Source of the DNA: Axinella damicornis
Taxonomy: Eukaryota > Porifera > Demospongiae > Axinellida > Axinellidae
Assembly: GCA_963931865.1 (NCBI GenBank)
Contig: OZ007516.1
Location: forward strand, 433,358-497,357
Direction: 5' to 3'
DNA length: 64,000 bases
The notes beneath the pieces were generated by a model, which had not been told where the DNA came from, did not search any database, and saw only the letters and a program-made list of their open reading frames with translations. Of this stretch, positions 57,401 through 61,077 are shown piece by piece; the stretch's first letter is position 1, and each line of letters starts with the position of its first letter. The translations under genes and the position numbers were made by a program.

Positions 57401-60228
57401 CATCGAACATGAGATGTTCTGACACCAGTCACAACACACTAAAGCCATATGGCTGATATAGTCCCATTCCCACACCCGCAATACGTGTGGAAGGGGGTCT
57501 GGGAACCATCCTTGGCTCATGCAGTAGCATTGCAGCATTGTGTGGAGACCTCGGCCGAACTCCAACTGATTCTCTGAGACACTTTGTCTTTAGAAGAAGT
57601 GTTGACCTACTGCCTCAGCCAGGCTAATCATAACCCAAGCAGCAGTGAGAGGGTTAACATACCTCACACAGTACCTATAGCAGCCAGGCTAATCATAACC
57701 CAAGCAGCAGTGAGAGGTTAACATTAGGCAGCTGGCCATAGTGAATTCACCCCTTTGAGCTCAAGAGCTGGGTATTCGAGGAATCTCAGCAATGAGACTA
57801 TTAATGAGGAAAACCGTCACCAGATCTCATGGAGACTCAGGGTGGGGTGCAGCTGCAATAAAGGGTACTGTGTGCAGCTGCAATAAGCCACACATCAGAA
57901 TGACGTTCTGTGCTCAGGCAGTTCCTGACAGAAAAACAATTGCCAGATAGGGGGGGTCAGAAAACTGACCTCCATTTTTGCTACTACACAGTCCCAATAA
58001 TGGGAGGGAAGGGGGTACCGGGGGGCCACTGGCTGAACAACAGAAGGGAAGGGGGTACCGGGCCACTGGCTGAACAACAGGAGGGAAGGGGGTGGGGGGC
58101 ACTGGCTGAACAACAGGAGGGAAGGGGGTACCAGGGGGCCACTGGCTGAACAACAGGAGGGAAGGGGGTGGGGGCCACTGGCTGAACAACAGGAGGGAAG
58201 GGGGTGGGGGGCCACTGGCTGAACAACAGGAGGGAAGGGGGTGGGGGCCACTGGCTGAACAGCAGGAGGGAAGGGGGTGGGGGGCCACTGGCTGAACAAC
58301 AGGAGGGAAGGGGGTGGGGGGCCACTGGCTGAACAACAGGAGGGAAGGAGGTGGGGGCCACTGGCTGAACAACAAAAGGGAAGGGGGTGGGGGGCCACTG
58401 GCTGAACAACAGGAGGGAAGGGGGTACCGGGGGGCCACTGGCTGAACAACAAGGGAGGGGGGTGGGGGGCCACTGGTTGAACAACAGGAGGGAAGGGGGT
58501 GGGGGGCCACTGGCTGAACAGCAGGAGGGAAGGGGGTGGGGGCCACTGGCTGAACAACAGGAGGGAAGGGGGTGGGGGGTCACTGGTTGAACAGCAGGAG
58601 GGAAGGGGGTGGGGGCCACTGGTTGAACAACAGGAGGGAAGGGTGGGGGGCCACTGGTTGAACAATAGGAGGGAAGGGGGTGGGGGCCACTGGCTGAACA
58701 ACAGGAGGGAAGGGGGTGGGGGGTAACAAAAGGATTACTGGCTGAACAACGGGAGGGGGTCATGATGATGATTGCAAGAATGTACAACCGTAAATTGTTA
58801 GTTCAGTGTCTGATTGAACACACTCTTTATACCACATAAACAGAATGTGCACAAGAATAGAATGTTGTTGCACCATGACCACCACTACCATGACCACACT
58901 ACCAGGAGGCTCCACTACCAAACCTTCCAGGAGGCTCTACTACCAAGCCTTCCAGGCTCCACTACCAAGCCTTCTGAGAGGCTCCATCACCAAGCCTTCC
59001 CATTACCAAGCCTTCCGAGAGGCTCCACTACCAAGCCTTCCGAGAGGCTCCACTACATAGTCTCACATGTGTTAGCAACAAGACAGACCAGATCCATGAC
59101 ACCAAGGGTGCATCGATGATATACCCTTGATGATACTTAGCACACTTCTACTAATTATCTGGGGAGTGGGCGAACTCACTCGTCAAGAATGCACGGGCGG
59201 TGTCAGGAGTTGGCAGTGTGGTGGCTTGTGCTAAGTAAGCGCTCTACAGTTCCTCAATCCTGTACGGCTTCCTTCCCCACCCGAACTCCTAACCACACGA
59301 TGAAGTTGAATGGACATACTAGCCAGGAGCCATTAACATTCAACCAATCAGATTGCAGACATCGAACCCTTTCTCTGTGACCTGATTGGTCTAATAACTG
59401 GCATCCTGTTCTGTGATCTTGGTACGGGAAGGAATGCTCACATGATCTGGTATCGGGAGCATCTACAGGCCATCAGTGCAATCGGTCAACAGGTGGGGGT
59501 GAGTCGCTACGAAACGCCATGGAAACATGCACCTGAACATCCAATGCAATTAGCAACGTCAACTTGACATGTGTGCTATCAACATGAGCTAGTGGATACT
59601 ATAGTACCAACTACTCCTGCACCCTGGCCTCAAGATTTTCATCAAGCAAGGGACTCTATGGCTTGGTGTGGAGGGCTTCTGCACAAGTATCAGCTACCCC
59701 TCTAATACAGAGAGCCTTGGGCTCAAACAATGCATCCTGATTAGCAGGTGGCCTTCATTTCAGGGGAAGAATACATATGAAGATGTCCTTTAGAGGATTC
59801 CCGTGTACTATGTATGGTAACAGGCGGAGGCCTCCCACATTCTGCAGTAAGTCTGGCCCACGAGACTATATGTCATGGTGAACAGGCAGCCTGTCGGGAT
59901 ATCCAAGATGGAGTTGTGCAATACCTGAGATCACAATGCAGCAGTCACGCCCTGTTCTCTTCATGGACCGGTACGCTGCATCCGCCAGAGCAAAGATGTG
60001 TGGCTCCCTCTCATACATCTCCCTGCCCTTGTAGTCCTCCACATACTCTTTGTCATAGATGACCAGTGGTCGATAAGGGTTTACAGAGACCACCACTTCT
60101 CCAATGTAGGTGTAAATCTTCCCCTTCTGGAACCTCAGCTTCAGGTTGGACATGAACTGGTCGGCAGTCACCTCGTCCAGGAGAACAAAGTCCGCCTTTC
60201 CGAACTCCGAGGAGCTAAACGTTGCCAT
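29852..60228 (-). CDS. MYO1D: Unconventional myosin-Id-like, 20 coding exons, with one apparent frameshift
   Basis: Exons in transcript order: 59925-60228, 56272-56365, 54703-54868, 54296-54445, 53819-53938, 52931-53137, 51737-51873, 51143-51257, 50257-50366, 49759-49889, 48759-48833, 48296-48509, 48037-48122, 47695-47899, 44152-44273, 41539-41640, 39031-39178, 37680-37778, 32742-33007, 29852-30017. All borders are GT/AG and phases agree, except that exon 9 is 110 nt where 111 is needed. With that base allowed for, the product is about 1005 aa (human MYO1D 1006). Motor landmarks: P-loop GESGAGKT across exons 1/2, switch [12 protein letters not shown] in exon 3, DIYGFE in exon 7, actin-binding FYVRCIKPN in exon 12. 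Two IQ motifs (exons 14-15) and a TH1 membrane-binding tail (exons 16-20) follow. Family role: actin-based, membrane-associated motor; MYO1D orthologues set left-right chirality in flies and vertebrates. Confidence 0.93.
30418..30925. mobile_element. piggyBac-like MITE flanked by TTAA
   Basis: TTAA at 30414-30417 and 30926-30929 flank termini CCCATTAACCGATAAA and TTCATCGGTTAAAGTG, imperfect inverted repeats. TTAA target sites and CCC-type ends are typical of piggyBac elements. No transposase. It lies in the last myosin intron; a partial copy is at 51970-52475. Confidence 0.75.
31471..31520. repeat. Hairpin element, TAGTCTCGGTACCAGACCC family
   Basis: TAGTCTCGGTACCAGACCCT and its complement; a partial duplicate follows at 31533. 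A related copy is at 520-576. Confidence 0.82.
32633..32731. repeat. (CA)n microsatellite
   Basis: About 90 bp of nearly pure CA ending 11 bp from the donor of myosin exon 19. A second run of GT is at 33013-33050, just before that exon's acceptor (CA-type on the coding strand). Confidence 0.97.
32742..33007 (-). CDS. MYO1D: Myosin-Id exon 19: TH1 tail core
   Basis: [20 protein letters not shown] then [20 protein letters not shown]; human has [23 protein letters not shown]. This is the PH-like phosphoinositide-binding fold of the tail. CA/GT microsatellites border it on both sides. Confidence 0.94.
33878..34445. repeat. About 101-bp tandem repeat, six copies
   Basis: Units contain ATCTTGGTCCTCTAGACAGC and CGACCCCCCACATCACACAG; spacings are about 94 to 103 bp and the last copy is divergent. 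Open frames through it are not genes. Confidence 0.92.
34446..37679. other. Intronic stretch between myosin exons 18 and 19, no gene seen
   Basis: Contains hairpin elements, a CCGGGTTCCAG tandem repeat near 34583-34635 and CATCCCAGGGCAGCCATA repeats near 37100-37160. No exon-like conserved coding segment found. Confidence 0.6.
35839..35891. repeat. Hairpin element, TAGTCTCGTTCCCAGACCC family
   Basis: TAGTCTCGTTCCCAGACCCT and its near-complement around a short loop. Confidence 0.84.
37680..37778 (-). CDS. MYO1D: Myosin-Id exon 18: TH1 tail
   Basis: Thirty-three codons, [20 protein letters not shown] then [13 protein letters not shown], corresponding to human ANELKRKDKYMNVLFSCHVRK. Phase 0 at both ends, donor ATGAAG|GTACAT. 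It lies alone inside an 6-kb stretch between exons 17 and 19. Confidence 0.9.
38109..38157. repeat. Hairpin element, TAGCCTCGTTCCCAGGCC family
   Basis: TAGCCTCGTTCCCAGGCC and its complement GGCCTGGGAACGAGGCTA around a 13-bp loop. A good type copy. Further copies are at about 24572-24616, 34742-34781, 42083-42116 and 49708-49741. Confidence 0.88.
39031..39178 (-). CDS. MYO1D: Myosin-Id exon 17: TH1 tail
   Basis: Acceptor ACTCCCAG|GTGGAG; reads [20 protein letters not shown] then [12 protein letters not shown], against human WRASQLIKSIPASDLPQVR and QRAWEGNYLA. A nearer acceptor at 39143 was rejected because it breaks phase with exon 16. Confidence 0.92.
39559..39985. mobile_element. hAT-like MITE with perfect 8-bp target duplication
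   Basis: TTGCCACC flanks the element at 39551-39558 and 39986-39993. Termini TAGGCCTGCGCTAATTAT and ATAATTAGCTCAGGCCTA are inverted repeats. It contains a plus-strand open frame (39693-39887) reading [19 protein letters not shown], a segment type I associate with transposon-derived zinc-finger proteins; this may be the 5' end of an autonomous relative's gene. Confidence 0.87.
41315..41440. repeat. Nested inverted and direct repeat around CGCTCGCAGTACGA
   Basis: CTTTCCGTCGCTCGCAGTAC is followed by the complementary GTACTGCGAGCGACGGAAAG, then two direct copies of TGCGAGCGACGGAAAGCTGG with GTGTGGGACT. It should fold as a long stable stem. Confidence 0.8.
41539..41640 (-). CDS. MYO1D: Myosin-Id exon 16: start of the TH1 tail
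   Basis: [20 protein letters not shown] then [13 protein letters not shown]; human has [21 protein letters not shown]. Donor GCAAG|GTTAGG, phase 2. The acceptor's pyrimidine tract is a long C run (coding strand; G on plus at 41650-41671). Confidence 0.92.
41791..41923. repeat. About 35-bp tandem repeat, four copies
   Basis: Units CCTGGCCTAGCCTGGCCCTG then GGAGAGGCTC. It lies upstream of myosin exon 16 in the same intron. Confidence 0.92.
42117..44151. other. Intronic stretch between myosin exons 15 and 16
   Basis: Apart from the 113-bp repeats at 43110-43430 and a degenerate hairpin near 43748-43785, I see no coding or structural signal. Confidence 0.55.
43110..43430. repeat. About 113-bp tandem repeat, three copies
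   Basis: Units contain CATCACTAGGCACACACCAG and CGGCAACGAATGTTGTGGAG. Intronic. Confidence 0.88.
44152..44273 (-). CDS. MYO1D: Myosin-Id exon 15: IQ motifs
   Basis: [20 protein letters not shown] then [13 protein letters not shown], matching human WRGTLARMRYKRTKA and IIRYYRRYKVKSYI. These helices bind calmodulin-type light chains in the family. Confidence 0.93.
44295..44485. repeat. (GGGA)n microsatellite
   Basis: GGGA repeats with GGAGGGTG interruptions, starting about 22 bp ahead of the acceptor of myosin exon 15 (pyrimidine-rich on the coding strand). Confidence 0.96.
45265..45605. repeat. About 28-bp tandem array of the hairpin-element arm
   Basis: About 12 units of CCTCGTTCCCAGGCCCATAC with AACAA/GAAAA spacers. 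The unit matches one arm of the dispersed hairpin family, so the array seems to have grown from one such insertion. Confidence 0.9.
46059..46540. mobile_element. Dispersed MITE-family copy
   Basis: Starts CATCTTGGGCTAGGAATGAG as at 5560 and shares its interior, then continues with TTCTCTTCCAAGTC and TTGGTCCAACTTTGACAG, which recur in inverted orientation at 55020-55215. It seems to be a longer form of the family. Confidence 0.78.
47695..47899 (-). CDS. MYO1D: Myosin-Id exon 14: end of motor and first IQ motif start
   Basis: [15 protein letters not shown], then [20 protein letters not shown] and the IQ-like start VVVTMQR. Human has [22 protein letters not shown] 31-base C run lies downstream of the donor on this strand's complement at 47648-47678. 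Confidence 0.93.
48037..48122 (-). CDS. MYO1D: Myosin-Id exon 13: converter
   Basis: Reads [20 protein letters not shown] then QPYERFAQ (human [20 protein letters not shown]). The usually aromatic residue of GFAF/Y is Asn here. No ORF-length clue; found from the conserved motif. Confidence 0.92.
48253..48292. repeat. Direct repeat beside the donor of myosin exon 12
   Basis: Two copies of AGGGGGTGGGGCTAGAACTA, the second ending four bases from the donor CACCAG|GTATAG. Confidence 0.85.
48296..48509 (-). CDS. MYO1D: Myosin-Id exon 12: actin-binding region
   Basis: Seventy-one codons, [20 protein letters not shown], then [20 protein letters not shown] and [11 protein letters not shown], the lower-domain actin-binding element of class I myosins. 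Confidence 0.95.
48520..48735. repeat. GATCATGTGAG-type repeat filling the intron between myosin exons 11 and 12
   Basis: Irregular units of GAGATCATGTGAG and AGGAGATCATG over most of the 249-bp intron. Cores TCATGTGAG recur about every 10 to 20 bp. Confidence 0.9.
48759..48833 (-). CDS. MYO1D: Myosin-Id exon 11
   Basis: Reads [24 protein letters not shown]; human has [20 protein letters not shown]. Acceptor TTCATGTAG|GTATAT, donor ACAACAG|GTTGGA. Confidence 0.93.
48840..49290. repeat. Purine-rich minisatellite before myosin exon 11
   Basis: GGAGGAAGCAGAGGGGG and AGGAAGAGGAGGGAGGGAGG units. It begins 7 bases past the exon boundary and forms the pyrimidine tract on the coding strand. Long open frames in it are not genes. 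Confidence 0.93.
49759..49889 (-). CDS. MYO1D: Myosin-Id exon 10
   Basis: Forty-three codons, [20 protein letters not shown] then [13 protein letters not shown]. Human has FRIRHYAGDVVY. The donor GTAAC|GTGAGT splits a Thr codon. Confidence 0.93.
50257..50366 (-). CDS. MYO1D: Myosin-Id exon 9, with an apparent 1-nt deletion
   Basis: Starts [16 protein letters not shown] in frame, then continues [18 protein letters not shown] only after a shift of one base near 50317 (human reads DLVEQQHKGIIAILDDAC). Length 110 nt; both neighbouring exons require phase 0, so 111 is expected. Either a sequencing/assembly error or a real lesion. Confidence 0.88.
50370..50555. repeat. GGTGGGGTGTGATGTA-type repeat before myosin exon 9
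   Basis: Units of about 24-60 bp with TGTGTGGGGGGTTGGGTGTG and GATGTATGGGGTGGGGTGAG; it starts 4 bases from the exon start at 50366. Confidence 0.9.
51143..51257 (-). CDS. MYO1D: Myosin-Id exon 8
   Basis: Reads [20 protein letters not shown] then [17 protein letters not shown], nearly identical to class I myosins. One base completes the serine from exon 7; the donor GTCAAG|GTGAGG is phase 0. Confidence 0.95.
51506..51705. other. 200-N assembly gap
   Basis: Exactly 200 N, the conventional size for a gap of unknown length. It lies in the myosin intron between exons 7 and 8, beside G-rich low-complexity sequence (51280-51500) that probably blocked assembly. Confidence 0.99.
51737..51873 (-). 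CDS. MYO1D: Myosin-Id exon 7: relay region
   Basis: Forty-five codons, [20 protein letters not shown] and [18 protein letters not shown]. It contains switch II (DIYGFE). The 200-N assembly gap is in the intron just downstream of it in the transcript. Confidence 0.95.
51970..52475. mobile_element. Partial second copy of the piggyBac-like MITE
   Basis: Shares with 30440-30890 the stretches AGTCACGGCTCTCGGCCGAC, CCTACAAGGCGAGAGGACTG and CTCAGCCCATTTGTGCA. The TTAA ends are missing, and its CCCACCTCCCCTTGTCC part has expanded into a local tandem repeat (52280-52410). Confidence 0.85.
52500..52930 (-). repeat. Minisatellite from the donor of myosin exon 6
   Basis: On the coding strand units read GTAATGTGTGGGGGGAGGGA and GGAGGAAGGGA with GTGTGGAG variants. 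The array starts exactly at the donor (GCTAAG|GTGTGGAGGCAGAGAG), whose GTGTGGAG...GAG recurs in the units. Confidence 0.88.
52931..53137 (-). CDS. MYO1D: Myosin-Id exon 6
   Basis: Sixty-nine codons beginning [18 protein letters not shown] and continuing [19 protein letters not shown] to YGRDALAK, matching human IAELLSTKTDMVEKALLYR. Phase 0. Confidence 0.94.
53150..53285. repeat. Purine-rich repeat before myosin exon 6
   Basis: GAGGAAAGGGATGAA/GAGGGAGGGGA units 12 bp from the acceptor; pyrimidine-rich on the coding strand. Confidence 0.88.
53362..53780. mobile_element. TA-flanked MITE, 419 bp
   Basis: Left end CTACCTTAAGGTCACTATTA and right end TAATAGTGACCTTAAGGTAG are perfect complements; the arms continue imperfectly into TTTGCGGGTA/TACCCTGAAA. 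No coding frame. It lies in the intron between myosin exons 5 and 6. Confidence 0.88.
53819..53938 (-). CDS. MYO1D: Myosin-Id exon 5
   Basis: Forty codons including [19 protein letters not shown] and KLLAAILHL; human has FRVVADAMKVIGFKPEEIQ and KILAAILHL. Phase 0 at both ends. Confidence 0.94.
54214..54295 (-). repeat. 10-bp tandem repeat at the donor of myosin exon 4
   Basis: On the coding strand, GTGAGTTACATTGTGTTGCA then TTACACTGTG units, seven or eight in all. The repeat runs directly out of the donor. Confidence 0.9.
54296..54445 (-). CDS. MYO1D: Myosin-Id exon 4
   Basis: Fifty codons, [20 protein letters not shown] then [18 protein letters not shown], matching human SRVIVQQPGERSFHSFYQLL. 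Phase 0 at both ends; the donor is AAA|GTGAGT. Confidence 0.94.
54703..54868 (-). CDS. MYO1D: Myosin-Id exon 3: switch I
   Basis: Fifty-five codons including [20 protein letters not shown] and [19 protein letters not shown], almost the same as human MYO1D. It contains the nucleotide-sensing switch I. Confidence 0.95.
55020..55474. mobile_element. Dispersed MITE-family copy, inverted
   Basis: Shares the TIR CTCATTCCTAGCCCAAGAT at 55456-55474 and the AACCATGGACTATAGCC-type interior in reverse relative to 46059-46540. It lies in the myosin intron between exons 2 and 3. Confidence 0.78.
56090..56270 (-). repeat. Tandem repeat at the donor of myosin exon 2
   Basis: On the coding strand, GTGTGTAATGGGGTGTGTGT then TGGGTGTG, repeated with AATTAATGGAG and GAGGGGAG variants. 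The array starts at the GT of the donor. Confidence 0.9.
56272..56365 (-). CDS. MYO1D: Myosin-Id exon 2: P-loop
   Basis: Completes Gly and reads [20 protein letters not shown], the ATP-binding P-loop and following helix. Acceptor CCCCTCACAG|GTGAGAG, donor GAGAG|GTGTGT. Both introns beside it carry minisatellites that resemble the junction sequence. Confidence 0.94.
56371..56700. repeat. GTGAGGGAGAGGGT repeat before myosin exon 2
   Basis: GGTGTGAGGGAGAGG-type units begin 5 bp ahead of the acceptor AG; on the coding strand they read CCTCTCCCTCACACC, like the acceptor tract CACCCCTCACAG. Confidence 0.9.
56775..57065. repeat. 29-bp tandem repeat, about ten copies
   Basis: Units AGACACAGAATGCAAGGTCC then TCCAAGACA. 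All six frames stay open across it, which is a repeat effect. It lies in the first myosin intron. Confidence 0.95.
57995..58760. repeat. About 36-bp minisatellite, about 20 copies
   Basis: Units GGGGCCACTGGCTGAACAAC then AGGAGGGAAGGGGGT with a TACCG insertion in some. First myosin intron. Confidence 0.95.
58890..59060. repeat. Short tandem repeat, CCACTACCAAGCCTTCC units
   Basis: About seven irregular units with GAGAGGCT spacers. Intronic. Confidence 0.85.
59925..60228 (-). CDS. MYO1D: Myosin-Id exon 1: start and motor N-terminus
   Basis: One hundred and one codons from [20 protein letters not shown]; includes [15 protein letters not shown] and CIVIS. Human MYO1D reads [15 protein letters not shown] here. 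Met at 60228 precedes the conserved start; the frame is open upstream but not conserved. Donor ATCTCAG|GTATTG, phase 1. Confidence 0.94.
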
Positions 60229-60512
60229 TTCACACTCTGTGATAGTGTTCAGAGCCGAGCAGTCAAGATCAAGCAAGGGTTACCACACCATAACTTGCTT
60301 GGACTCTTGGTTCAGGCCAGCAGCTAGACGTCTGCGTTCCCCGCTCAACAGCTGGACTTCGTCTTTTTACTATCCACCCTTGAAGTGTTGCGTTAACGTA
60401 GATTCGCCGCGAAGCTGGCTATGCAACCCTTATCACGTTGGCTTCCAAGAGGGGTTGCCCCTACTCATTAACCTTTGCTAGGTATGATTTATAGTGGGCG
60501 TGGCAAGGGTTC
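60229..60512. promoter_or_regulatory. Shared upstream region of the myosin and LYR genes
   Basis: The start codons of the minus-strand myosin and the plus-strand LYR gene are 284 bp apart, head-to-head. The region must hold both 5' UTRs and promoters unless there are unseen upstream exons. It is free of repeats, and I could not identify a specific promoter element. Confidence 0.45.
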
Positions 60513-60791
60513 ATGATGGCTGGAAGCAGAGAAGTCTTGCAGTTGTATCGCGCCATTTTGAGGCGAGGGAGAGAGCTCCGGTACACAGACCGTGACTACT
60601 TCAGAAGAGAAGTCAGGCAAGAGTTTAGGAGGTGGAGGGGCACCAATGATCCTGGAGAAATCCGGTTTCAGATTGCGGTGGGTTTCTGAACTTTGTGTTC
60701 AGAATAACGTGATGAATTGTTTCTCCATGGTCTTGTTATTCTCCAGAAGGCCAGGCATTTTCTAAAGAAAGATCTGGGTGGACTCATGTGA
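60513..60791 (+). CDS. LYR-motif small protein, MIEF1-microprotein (AltMiD51)-like, two exons
   Basis: Exons 60513-60677 and 60747-60791, intron GCG|GTGGGT to TTCTCCAG|AAGG, phase 0, 69 aa. The start is ATGATG, either Met. The protein has the tripeptide LYR (SREVLQLYRAILRRGRELRY then TDRDYF), basic residues and a C-terminal KARHFLKKDLGGLM. Human MIEF1 upstream-ORF microprotein reads [21 protein letters not shown] and ends LVFLNGKLGRII, 70 aa, so similarity covers the whole length. LYR proteins act in the mitochondrial matrix with acyl-ACP; the human microprotein associates with mitoribosome assembly. In human it is translated from the 5' leader of the MIEF1 mRNA; here no MIEF1-like frame follows, and the next gene is on the opposite strand 187 bp away. 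Confidence 0.85.
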
Positions 60792-60977
60792 CTGTGAAGA
60801 AAAATCATGGTCCAGCGATCAGCAGATCGGACACAGAATCAACTCCTTCCGATCAGAATCAACTCATAATCAGAATCATGATCAAGAGCAGCAAAATTTG
60901 TCCTGTAAATCAAAAGATGCTATTCAGCAATGAAGTGACCAGTTTGGGCTTGCCTGCTAACCTAGCATTTGGTAATG

Positions 60978-61077
60978 CTATCCGAGGATAACCGTTGAGG
61001 TGTTCTTGGCGCTAGTTCTGGGCGGCCGACTCAGAGATGCGTACATGTCTGCCTCGTGGGCCATTCTGTCAAAGGAG
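60978..61077 (-). CDS. Coiled-coil gene, last exon
   Basis: Acceptor GCTCACAG|CTCCTT, reads NSFDRMAHEADMYASLSRPP then RTSAKNTSTVILG and TAG. It completes the Asn codon from the previous exon, which supports the pairing. Confidence 0.75.

Noticed and set aside
57895..58787. Frames of 210-268 aa rich in [12 protein letters not shown]
   Set aside because: They come from the roughly 36-bp intronic minisatellite.
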